A DNA stretch of 64,000 nucleotides from Limiplasma sp036645955 (GTDB lineage: Bacteria > Bacillota > Clostridia > Christensenellales > Aristaeellaceae): positions 1 to 64,000 of the forward strand of contig JAVXND010000005.1 in NCBI GenBank assembly GCA_036645955.1, written 5' to 3'. Of the stretch, positions 53,245-60,432 are shown piece after piece (positions within the stretch are counted from its first letter, which is position 1; each line of letters begins with the position of its first letter). Made by a program: the position numbers and the translations under genes. Below the pieces are notes generated by a model. It did no database searches. It saw nothing but the letters and a program-made list of their open reading frames with translations, and was not told where the DNA came from.

Positions 53245-54651
53245 ATGCAACCAATGGAAAAAGTGAACACAGCCCCCGCTGAAAACAAAATGGGCGTTAT
53301 GCCCGTGAACAAACTATTGCTGAACATGTCCCTGCCAATGGTGGTGGCCATGCTGGTGCAAGCCCTGTACAATGTCGTAGATAGCGTTTTTGTTTCGCGC
53401 ATTTCCGAAGACGCGCTTACGGCCGTTTCCCTCGCATTTCCCTTGCAAAACCTCATGATCGCCGTAGCGGTTGGCACAGGCGTGGGCATTAACGCGCTTC
53501 TATCGCGTAGCCTTGGCGAAAAAAATCAAGAGCGCGTGAACCAAACCGCCATCAACGGCATTTTTCTTGCCGTGCTAAGCTGGCTTCTCTTCTTGGTGGT
53601 GGGGCTGTTTTTTGTTAAGCCCTTTTTCGCCTCACAAACACAAAATCTGGTCATCCGCGAGCATGGCGAAGCTTACCTGAGCATTTGCTGTATTTTCTCC
53701 TTCGGCCTATTTGGACAAATCGCCTTTGAGCGAATTTTGCAATCAACTGGCCGAACGGTTCTGACCATGATCAGCCAATCCATTGGCGCACTCATTAACA
53801 TCGTGCTGGACCCCATTTTGATTTTCGGCTATTTTGGCTTCCCTAAAATGGGTGTGACTGGCGCGGCTGTGGCAACCGTGTTTGGCCAAATTTTTGCCAT
53901 GTGCCTCTCCGTTTACTTAAACCACAAAAAGAACCGCGATGTGGTGATGAACTTTCGCGGCTTCAGGCCAAACGGAGAGGTGATCAAGCGGATTTTTGCC
54001 GTGGGTCTGCCCTCCATCATCATGCAATCCATCGGTTCTGTGATGACCTTTTGCATCAACCAAATTCTCTTGGCTTTTACCTCAACCGCCGCCGCCGTGT
54101 TTGGCGTGTATTTCAAATTGCAGAGCTTTATTTTCATGCCTGTATTTGGTTTGAACAACGGCATGGTTCCCATCATCTCGTATAATTACGGTGCCAGACG
54201 AAAAGAGCGCATTGAAAAAACCATACTGCTAAGCATGCTCTATGCAGAGGGGATCATGGTGATTGGCTTCCTGCTGTTTCAATTTGCACCCGTGCCCCTG
54301 CTCAAGCTCTTTAACGCCTCCGACGACATGCTATTAATCGGCACGCAAGCGCTTTCCACCATCAGCTGGCATTTTCTGATCGCGGGGCTGTGCATTGTGG
54401 CTGGCTCGGTCTTTCAAGCCCTTGGCAACGGTATGATGAGCTTGATTGTATCCATTGCGCGCCAGCTGATTGTGTTGATTCCTGCGGCCTATCTGCTATC
54501 CCTTTCCGGAGATTTAAATCTGGTTTGGTGGTCCTTCCCCATTGCGGAAATGATGTCACTGCTGGCCAGCGCGTTTTTCATGCGCAAGATTTACTTCAAG
54601 GAAATTTTGCCCTTGGGCTGTCAAACCCCAAAAAACGGTGAAGCCCGCTAA
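53245..54651 (+). CDS. MATE-family efflux transporter
   Basis: A multidrug and toxic compound extrusion antiporter of about 468 aa with twelve hydrophobic helices in two homologous halves (first from LLLNMSLPMVVAMLVQALYNVVDS, second from IKRIFAVGLPSIIMQSIGS, both listed in part). The ATG at 53245 has AGGAAGG 7 nt upstream; a TTG at 53242 is in frame. Substrate unknown. Confidence 0.93.
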   Translation: MQPMEKVNTAPAENKMGVMPVNKLLLNMSLPMVVAMLVQALYNVVDSVFVSRISEDALTAVSLAFPLQNLMIAVAVGTGVGINALLSRSLGEKNQERVNQTAINGIFLAVLSWLLFLVVGLFFVKPFFASQTQNLVIREHGEAYLSICCIFSFGLFGQIAFERILQSTGRTVLTMISQSIGALINIVLDPILIFGYFGFPKMGVTGAAVATVFGQIFAMCLSVYLNHKKNRDVVMNFRGFRPNGEVIKRIFAVGLPSIIMQSIGSVMTFCINQILLAFTSTAAAVFGVYFKLQSFIFMPVFGLNNGMVPIISYNYGARRKERIEKTILLSMLYAEGIMVIGFLLFQFAPVPLLKLFNASDDMLLIGTQALSTISWHFLIAGLCIVAGSVFQALGNGMMSLIVSIARQLIVLIPAAYLLSLSGDLNLVWWSFPIAEMMSLLASAFFMRKIYFKEILPLGCQTPKNGEAR

Positions 54652-54667
54652 ATTTTTAAAACAATGC

Positions 54668-54696
54668 TTGACATCCTATTCCGAGTGGGGTATGAT
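54668..54696 (+). promoter_or_regulatory. Sigma-A promoter of the TrpXYZ-type operon
   Basis: TTGACA, 17-nt spacer, TATGAT, placed just before the T-box leader. Confidence 0.9.
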
Positions 54697-54702
54697 ACAC
54701 GC

Positions 54703-54980
54703 AATCTCATAAACCGTTGAGGAAGAGGAGTACCTGCTTACGTATGTAGCAAAGGGAGCCGTGAACAGTGGAACCACGGTATACAGCATAGCAGCGAATG
54801 GACTTCTGAGGGCGGCGGCGAAAATCCCTTGGATTGTAGCCGTTGACGGGTTTCCACAGCCGTTATCATTGTGGCGTGCATGACAGTGCATGGCAAAAGT
54901 TCGCATTCGCGAAAAAGTTGAGTGGCACCGCGGAAATTCCGCCTCAAGCAACAAACGTTGTTTGGGGCGTTTTTTATTTT
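54703..54980 (+). promoter_or_regulatory. T-box leader (tRNA-Trp sensing) of the TrpXYZ-type operon
   Basis: Contains Stem I start GAGGAAGAGGAGTACCTGC, the T-box core AGTGGCACCGCGG (54921-54933) and a terminator (CGCCTCAAGCAAC / GTTGTTTGGGGCG, then six T, 54940-54975). The specifier loop reads GAA-TGG-ACTT, TGG at 54799-54801 coding Trp. Rise of uncharged tRNA-Trp would switch the transporter on. Confidence 0.92.
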
Positions 54981-55031
54981 GCCGCCCACAGAGCGCAAAA
55001 CTGTCAACATAACGAAAGGATGGTTTGACTT

Positions 55032-56018
55032 ATGAAAAACACAATGAAGGTACTCACCGCCATGCTCACAATTCTCCTTCTCAGCCTGAATCTATCTGCT
55101 TGCGCCCAAAGCGCGGAAAAGAGCTACACCATCGGTATTGCACAGTTTGCGGAGCATCCCAGCTTGGATAACTGCCGTGAGGGCTTTATTCAAGGGCTGG
55201 CGGAGGCTGGCTTTGTGGAAGGTGAAAATGTCACCTTCATCAGGCAAAACGCGCAGGCAGATATGGGGCTTGCACAGCAAATTGCCGCACAAATGGCGCA
55301 GGAGTGCGATTTGGTATGCGCCATTGCCACCCCCATGGCACAGGCCGCCTTTAATACCTGCATGGATCAAGGCGTGCCCGTGGTTTACACAGCGGTCAGC
55401 GATCCCACAGGCGCTATGCTTGCGGATGCCGACGGCAAAAACGCCAAAGCCATCACAGGCAGCTGCGACCTGCTGCCTGTAGAAGCTCAGCTCAAGCTCA
55501 TCCGCGCTTTCCTGCCCAGCGCCGCAAAAATCGGCATTCTGTACACCACCAGCGAAACCAACAGCGAAAGCCAGTTGAAGCTTTATCAACAGCATGCGGC
55601 CGCCTACGGCTTTGAAATTGTGCCCGCAGGCATTTCCACAGGCGCGGATCTTTCCCTTGCGCTGGATAGCCTCCTTCCAAATGTGGATTGCCTGACCAAC
55701 TTAACCGACAACACCGTGGTGAGCTATTTAGCCGTGTTGCTAGACAAGGCCAACGCCGCTGGCAAGCCCGTTTTCGGCAGTGAAATTGAACAGGTTAAAA
55801 ACGGCTGTATCGCGTCGGAAGGGGTGGAATACATTTCCTTGGGCAAGCAAACAGGCGCATTGGCCGCGCAAGTGCTAGGCGGTACCTTTGCGGGTGAGCT
55901 TCCCTTCGTATCCAGCCAAGGCGGTGAAATGACCTATAACTCCCAAGCGGCCGCTGCGCTTCACATCACCATTCCCGAAGCGGAACAAGCACGCGGCACG
56001 GACGTAGCGCAGAAATAA
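55032..56018 (+). CDS. trpX: ABC transporter substrate-binding lipoprotein, TrpX-like
   Basis: 328 aa with a lipoprotein signal (lipobox LSAC, Cys24), then a two-domain DUF534/COG2984 binding fold (YTIGIAQFAEHPSLDNCREGF; VVYTAVSDPTGA). With the next two genes and the Trp T-box it matches the TrpXYZ tryptophan importer of Streptococcus and relatives. It is the only clear lipoprotein among the window's binding proteins. Confidence 0.9.
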   Translation: MKNTMKVLTAMLTILLLSLNLSACAQSAEKSYTIGIAQFAEHPSLDNCREGFIQGLAEAGFVEGENVTFIRQNAQADMGLAQQIAAQMAQECDLVCAIATPMAQAAFNTCMDQGVPVVYTAVSDPTGAMLADADGKNAKAITGSCDLLPVEAQLKLIRAFLPSAAKIGILYTTSETNSESQLKLYQQHAAAYGFEIVPAGISTGADLSLALDSLLPNVDCLTNLTDNTVVSYLAVLLDKANAAGKPVFGSEIEQVKNGCIASEGVEYISLGKQTGALAAQVLGGTFAGELPFVSSQGGEMTYNSQAAAALHITIPEAEQARGTDVAQK

Positions 56019-56039
56019 GCGGAGCAGGGAGGGTTATCC

Positions 56040-56921
56040 TTGGGTATTTTGATTGGTATTTTAGAAGAAGGTTTGATTTACGCCATACTTGCGCTGGGCG
56101 TGCTGATTACCTATCGCATTCTTGATTTTCCAGATTTAACGGTGGATTCCACCTTTCCGCTGGGTGCCGCCGTCAGCGCTGTTTTAACGCTGGGCGGCAT
56201 GCATCCCGTGCTTACCCTCGTTTTTGCCACGCTGGCAGGGGCATGCGCAGGACTGGTCACAGGGCTGATTCATGTCAAATGCCATGTGCGTGACCTGCTA
56301 AGCGGCATCATTACCATGACGGCGCTTTACTCCATCAATCTGCGCATTGCGGGGCGCGCCAACCTGCCCTTTTTCAACATGGAAACGCTTTTTGATAACG
56401 CCTTTGTTTCAAGCCTCCCTGCCTTTTTACAGCCCTATAGCAAGGTGCTTGTGGTGTTGTTCATTCTGGTGCTGGTAAAGGTTTTGCTTGATTTGTTCAT
56501 GAAAACCAAAGCGGGCTTTCTGCTTCGCGCCGTGGGTGATAACCGTACCGTGGTTACCACCTTGGCCGTGGATAGCGGCAGTGTCAAAATTCTGGGGCTT
56601 ACCATTGCCAACGCGCTGGTTGCCCTTTCAGGCGCGGTGATGGCACAAAAAAACCGCGTGTTTGAAATCAGCATGGGCACAGGCGCACTCGTCTTTGGCT
56701 TGGCGGCGGTCATTATCGGCATCAACCTTTTCCAAAGGGTCCGCTTTATGAAGGCTACCACGGCTGCCGCTGTGGGCAGTATCGTTTACAAAGCCTGCGT
56801 TGCCATTGCGCTTTCCATGGGCTTGGTGCCTCAAGATTTGAAGCTTGTTACCGCCGTGCTCTTTCTGTTGATTCTGATCCTTGGCGGAACGCATAAAAAG
56901 AAGGTGAAATTCAATGCTTGA
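56040..56921 (+). CDS. trpY: ABC transporter permease, TrpY-like
   Basis: 293 aa, eight or so hydrophobic helices of the branched-chain-type (COG4120) permease family. TTG start with GGGAGGG upstream. Overlaps trpZ-like by 8 bp. Confidence 0.9.
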   Translation: MGILIGILEEGLIYAILALGVLITYRILDFPDLTVDSTFPLGAAVSAVLTLGGMHPVLTLVFATLAGACAGLVTGLIHVKCHVRDLLSGIITMTALYSINLRIAGRANLPFFNMETLFDNAFVSSLPAFLQPYSKVLVVLFILVLVKVLLDLFMKTKAGFLLRAVGDNRTVVTTLAVDSGSVKILGLTIANALVALSGAVMAQKNRVFEISMGTGALVFGLAAVIIGINLFQRVRFMKATTAAAVGSIVYKACVAIALSMGLVPQDLKLVTAVLFLLILILGGTHKKKVKFNA

Positions 56922-57687
56922 ACTGCGTAACATCAGCAAAGTCTATGCGCCTGGCAGTGTAAACGAGCTCTGCCTGTTCCGCCATTTTCAGCTGAACATA
57001 CCCAAGGGGCAATTTGTAAGCGTTGTTGGCTCCAACGGCAGCGGAAAAACCAGCATGCTCAACCTTCTCTGCGGTTCCATTGCGGTGGATGAAGGCGGCA
57101 TTTTTATGGGTGATGAGGAAATTACAAGGCTCCGCGAATACAAGCGCTACCGCCGCATTGGCCGCGTGTACCAAAACCCAGCCATGGGCACCTGCGGCAA
57201 CATGACCATACTTGAAAACATGTCCATGGCAGATCACAAGGGCAAGCATTTTGGCATAACGCCAGGCGTAAACAAAAAGCGCATCGACGATTACCGCGCT
57301 TTGCTGTCCACCCTTGGTTTGGGGCTGGAGGATAAACTGCAAACCTCCGTAAGCGCCCTTTCAGGCGGACAGCGGCAAGCCATGGCATTGCTCATGAGCA
57401 CGCTCACCCCCATTGAATTTTTAATTTTGGACGAGCACACTGCCGCCCTTGACCCCAAAACCGCCGAAATCATCATGCGGCTTACGGATCAAATCGTTCG
57501 TGAAAAGCAGCTCACCACGCTCATGGTTACACATAATCTGCGTTATGCATTGGAATATGGAAATCGTCTGCTCATGCTGCACGAAGGTCAAATTGTACTG
57601 GATAAAACAGGTGATGAAAAATTAGCGCTTTCACTCAATGAAGTGCTCAGACTATTTAATGAAATATCCATCGAGTGCGGCAATTAA
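56914..57687 (+). CDS. trpZ: ABC transporter ATPase, TrpZ-like
   Basis: 257 aa. Walker A GSNGSGKTS, Q-loop YQNPAMGTCGNMTILENMSM, signature LSGGQRQA, Walker B FLILDEHTAALDPKT, H-loop VTHN (COG1101 type). Its TAA stop lies inside the loop of the terminator hairpin. Confidence 0.93.
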   Translation: MLELRNISKVYAPGSVNELCLFRHFQLNIPKGQFVSVVGSNGSGKTSMLNLLCGSIAVDEGGIFMGDEEITRLREYKRYRRIGRVYQNPAMGTCGNMTILENMSMADHKGKHFGITPGVNKKRIDDYRALLSTLGLGLEDKLQTSVSALSGGQRQAMALLMSTLTPIEFLILDEHTAALDPKTAEIIMRLTDQIVREKQLTTLMVTHNLRYALEYGNRLLMLHEGQIVLDKTGDEKLALSLNEVLRLFNEISIECGN

Positions 57688-57706
57688 GCCGCACTTTTCC
57701 TTTGTT
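57674..57706 (+). terminator. Terminator of the TrpXYZ-type operon
   Basis: GTGCGGC and GCCGCAC around a 6-nt loop that contains the trpZ stop codon, followed by a T-rich run. Confidence 0.8.
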
Positions 57707-57783
57707 TTTTCCTTCGTTTCTTTGTTTTCCGTAACAATCCGCTCGTTCTTATCATGTATTTTGTATGTTTTTGTGTGTAAAGG

Positions 57784-57812
57784 TTGCATTTATTAGAAAA
57801 ATGTCGTATAAT
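57784..57812 (+). promoter_or_regulatory. Sigma-A promoter of the small HTH gene
   Basis: TTGCAT, 17 nt, TATAAT; 45 nt before the ATG. Confidence 0.85.
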
Positions 57813-57856
57813 GTGTGTATCAACTGTACGAAACCCTTCTAAAGAGGTGAAAGCAA

Positions 57857-58066
57857 ATGAAACCATATTTTGAAATTCTACGAGAACTACGTGAAAGTCA
57901 GGATCTAAAACAAGCTGATATTGCCTTGCTTCTTGGTACAACGCAGCAGGTATACTCTCGGTACGAAAAGGGAGTCAACGAGCTACCCATCCGCCACTTA
58001 ATTACGTTATCGCACTTCTATCACGTCAGTACCGATTACATACTGGATCTCATCGCGAAAAAGTAG
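57857..58066 (+). CDS. XRE-family helix-turn-helix regulator
   Basis: 69 aa forming a single Cro/CI-type HTH (LRESQDLKQADIALLLGTTQQVYSRYEKG) and a short tail with HLITLSHFYHVSTDYILDL. AGAGGTG upstream of the ATG. No effector domain, so a small DNA-binding protein of unknown target. Confidence 0.88.
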   Translation: MKPYFEILRELRESQDLKQADIALLLGTTQQVYSRYEKGVNELPIRHLITLSHFYHVSTDYILDLIAKK

Positions 58067-58121
58067 AAGCGTGGTGATCTGCCCATTGTCCGCACCATAG
58101 CCCGACGGCCTTTCCATATGC

Positions 58122-58203
58122 TTAGGGCGGCAAAAGCTCATTGTCACTGGCTTGTACAATGAGCTATTTTTTGTATGCCGGCACAATGTGCTTTGGGCAT
58201 CCT
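58122..58203. repeat. AAAAGCACA inverted-repeat family, copy 4 (diverged)
   Basis: Arms TAGGGCGGCAAAAGCTCATT and CAATGTGCTTTGGGCATCC with an inner GCTCATTGT / ACAATGAGC stem. Like copy 1 it ends exactly at the stop codon of the adjoining gene (yfbR-like, 58204). Confidence 0.7.
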
Positions 58204-58785
58204 TTAGAGTCTGCTTAACTCATCAGGCGATAAACGAAAGCTCTCTGCAAACTCCCGCATAAATTCTTGCGCCTCTGGCAGGGGATTTTGGCGGATGCTT
58301 TCTGCTATGGTCTGTTTTGCTTGCGCAAACTCGTGGTTACCCATTTTTTCTTCTTCTACGCATTTCAAATATGCGCTGATGCGGTCTGCCGCTTTCACCA
58401 GCTGCCATTCATAGGTTTGCTCCTCTGGCTGCACATAGGGGCGAAAGTCATCTCTTAAATCCTGCGGCAGCATATCCAGCAATTGGATGCGTGCCGTTTT
58501 TTCAATATCGCGATACGCATCCTGAATCAATGGGTTTTTATATTTTACAGGTGTGGGCAGGTCGCCCGTGATTACCTCGCTTACATCGTGGTACAGCGCA
58601 AGCGCAAGCACATGTTCAGGATTCACCTCACGCCCATAATGGTTTTTACCCAATATCGCCAGCCCATGCGCAATCAACGCCGTCTGCATGCTGTGTTCCA
58701 TGTCGTTTTCAGACACAAGGTTGCGCATCAAGCCCCAGCGCTTGATCAGCTTCAGCCGATCCAAATAAGCAAAAAAATGAGACAT
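58204..58785 (-). CDS. yfbR: HD-domain 5'-deoxynucleotidase, YfbR-like
   Basis: About 193 aa with His in VSENDMEHSMQTALIAHGL, the HD pair in ALYHDVSEVITGDLPTPVKY and a later Asp. YfbR dephosphorylates deoxynucleoside 5'-monophosphates. I chose the ATG at 58785 (AAGGAGGAAGAAGC upstream) rather than 58857. Confidence 0.92.
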   Translation of the reverse strand: MSHFFAYLDRLKLIKRWGLMRNLVSENDMEHSMQTALIAHGLAILGKNHYGREVNPEHVLALALYHDVSEVITGDLPTPVKYKNPLIQDAYRDIEKTARIQLLDMLPQDLRDDFRPYVQPEEQTYEWQLVKAADRISAYLKCVEEEKMGNHEFAQAKQTIAESIRQNPLPEAQEFMREFAESFRLSPDELSRL

Positions 58786-58857
58786 GCTTCTTCCTCCTTG
58801 GCGGTAATGAATATGCTTATCATACACGATAACGGTGCAAAACACCAGTGAAGCCAA

Positions 58858-58895
58858 TCAAAAAAAAGCTCGTGCACGCACGAGCTTTTTTGATT
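58858..58895 (-). terminator. Terminator of thiT (bidirectional shape)
   Basis: A-rich arm, GCTCGTG stem around a 4-nt loop, CACGAGC, then T-run on both strands. It lies 5 nt past the thiT stop. Confidence 0.88.
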
Positions 58896-58899
58896 AGGA

Positions 58900-59493
58900 T
58901 TAAGCCTTCACAGCCTTTGCAATGTCCTCGCTCAGCCAAAATTTCTTGAGCGGCACATAGCTTGCCACAGCCACAACGGTGGTAATAATGATTTCTGGAA
59001 GCATGTAGGAGCCGTTATAAGCAAACGACCAAAGGGCGGGCGCCCAAGAAAGCGCATTGGGCCACATTGCTTCCCAAATCAAAACGCCGCTCAAAAAATG
59101 GCATACAAAGCGGGCAAAGAAGGTAACCACAATGCCCAGCGCAATCGAAGCTCTGCGATCCTTCACCACATTGTTAAAGCACGCAGAAAACCCAATCACG
59201 GTAAACGCAATCACGTAATCCAGCAAAATAATGCCGATGGCAACCAACGCATTTGGTGCATATTGCACGTTGCTAATGCCAAGCAGCATTTGAATCAGGC
59301 TGAACAGCAATGCCGACAGCACGCCCCACTTGGTGCCATGGCGGTGCGCAATCATTACCAATGGCAGCATGCTGCACACGGTAATGCCTCCGCCAAGCGC
59401 CCAAGGCCCCTTAAAGTCAAACAAACTCAGCACCGTGCCGATTGCAATCAGTAACGCACATTCCACCATTCGCCGCATTTTCATAGAATCCAT
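58900..59493 (-). CDS. thiT: ECF transporter S component for thiamine, ThiT
   Basis: About 197 aa with six hydrophobic helices; GGGITVCSMLPLVMIAHRHG and the Trp/Asn-rich NALSWAPALWSFAYNGSYMLPE are ThiT-type thiamine-binding segments. It needs a shared ECF module encoded elsewhere. ATG at 59493 with GAAGGGGG upstream. Preceded by a TPP riboswitch, which confirms the vitamin. Confidence 0.94.
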   Translation of the reverse strand: MDSMKMRRMVECALLIAIGTVLSLFDFKGPWALGGGITVCSMLPLVMIAHRHGTKWGVLSALLFSLIQMLLGISNVQYAPNALVAIGIILLDYVIAFTVIGFSACFNNVVKDRRASIALGIVVTFFARFVCHFLSGVLIWEAMWPNALSWAPALWSFAYNGSYMLPEIIITTVVAVASYVPLKKFWLSEDIAKAVKA

Positions 59494-59514
59494 GAAATAT
59501 TCCCCCTTCAAAAT

Positions 59515-59537
59515 AAAAAATCCCCGCACCTGCGGAG
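59515..59537 (-). terminator. Riboswitch expression-platform terminator
   Basis: CTCCGC-AGGT-GCGGGG stem then six T on the minus strand, 22 nt before the thiT ATG. Confidence 0.85.
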
Positions 59538-59574
59538 TATGCAAGCGCGAGCCATCAAGGGAATATTCCGTTGA

Positions 59575-59660
59575 TTCCTACGCCGGCATTACCCGGATCA
59601 GGTTCTAGGGTACCGGGCACACACCCGATCTCAGCCGATGTTCATCAGCCCCCCTGTGCA
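59575..59660 (-). promoter_or_regulatory. TPP riboswitch (THI box)
   Basis: Minus strand carries GGGGGGCTGATG, CTGAGATCGGGTGTG, CCCTAGAACCTGATCCGGGT and AATGCCGGCGTAGGAA in order, the conserved thiamine pyrophosphate aptamer. TPP binding should favour the downstream terminator and switch thiT off. Confidence 0.97.
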
Positions 59661-59673
59661 TCTGCACGTGCTC

Positions 59674-59702
59674 ATTATAATCACCGCGTCCTCATTTGTC
59701 AA
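59674..59702 (-). promoter_or_regulatory. Sigma-A promoter of thiT
   Basis: TTGACA, 17 nt, TATAAT on the minus strand, a perfect consensus. Its -35 overlaps that of the divergent thiN promoter almost entirely. Confidence 0.92.
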
Positions 59703-59724
59703 GTTGACTTTTGCGTGATACAAT
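59696..59724 (+). promoter_or_regulatory. Sigma-A promoter of thiN
   Basis: TTGTCA, 17 nt, TACAAT on the plus strand; -35 box at 59696-59701 overlaps the thiT -35 (59697-59702). Confidence 0.7.
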
Positions 59725-59762
59725 AATCAGGTTACATCCACCCATCACATAACCGAAGGGAA

Positions 59763-60419
59763 GTGGACAGCATAAGCACCTGCTATGTCGTAGGCGCGGG
59801 CGATTTTACCGCGCGCGATTTTGCACCCAAGCGCAATCAAGCCGCGCACGATTTGGTCATTGCGGCAGACGGCGGCTATCTGGCGCTTCAATCCATTCAT
59901 TGCGTGCCCGATCTGCTCCTGGGGGATTTTGATTCTATGGGCGACACAAGCCATGTGCCCGCAGACCTGCCCATACTGCGCCACCCCGTGCATAAGAACG
60001 ATACCGATACCAGCCTTGCCCTGGACCAAGGCTGGGAACGCGGCTACCGTGATTTTGTGCTGTATGGCTGTGGGGGCGGAAGGTTGGATCACCTGCTCGC
60101 CAACATTCAATGCATGTGCCGCTTGAGCAAGCTAGGCGGTCACATGCGCTTGGTGGATCAGGCCTATGATCTCTACGCCCTCACAAACGGCACGCTCACA
60201 CTCCCGCCGCACCCCGCAGGTACGCTTGTGAGCGTGTTCTGCCACGGTAGCCCTGCCAGCGGCGTAACCCTTCGCGGGCTGCTTTATCCGCTCACCAACG
60301 CCACCCTCGTTTGTGACACGCCGCTAGGCGTGAGCAATCAATTTTTGAGTTCTGCTGAACCAGCCGCCATTGCGGTTGAAAACGGCACAGTGGTGGTCAT
60401 GGCATACGTGCGCCCCTAA
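59763..60419 (+). CDS. thiN: Thiamine pyrophosphokinase
   Basis: Converts thiamine to TPP with ATP. 218 aa: IAADGGYLAL, LLLGDFDSMG, HKNDTDTSLAL and GCGGGRLDHLLANI in the catalytic domain, then a beta-sheet thiamine-binding domain. GTG start with GAAGGGA close upstream; no better start is visible. Divergent from thiT, so thiamine uptake and activation are neighbours. Confidence 0.94.
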   Translation: MDSISTCYVVGAGDFTARDFAPKRNQAAHDLVIAADGGYLALQSIHCVPDLLLGDFDSMGDTSHVPADLPILRHPVHKNDTDTSLALDQGWERGYRDFVLYGCGGGRLDHLLANIQCMCRLSKLGGHMRLVDQAYDLYALTNGTLTLPPHPAGTLVSVFCHGSPASGVTLRGLLYPLTNATLVCDTPLGVSNQFLSSAEPAAIAVENGTVVVMAYVRP

Positions 60420-60432
60420 CAAAATTGCCGCC

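Noticed and set aside
57684..57941. An 85-codon minus-strand frame overlapping the small HTH gene.
   Set aside because: The plus-strand HTH gene has a consensus promoter, ribosome site and clear fold; the minus frame is low-complexity Lys/Arg-rich at its end.
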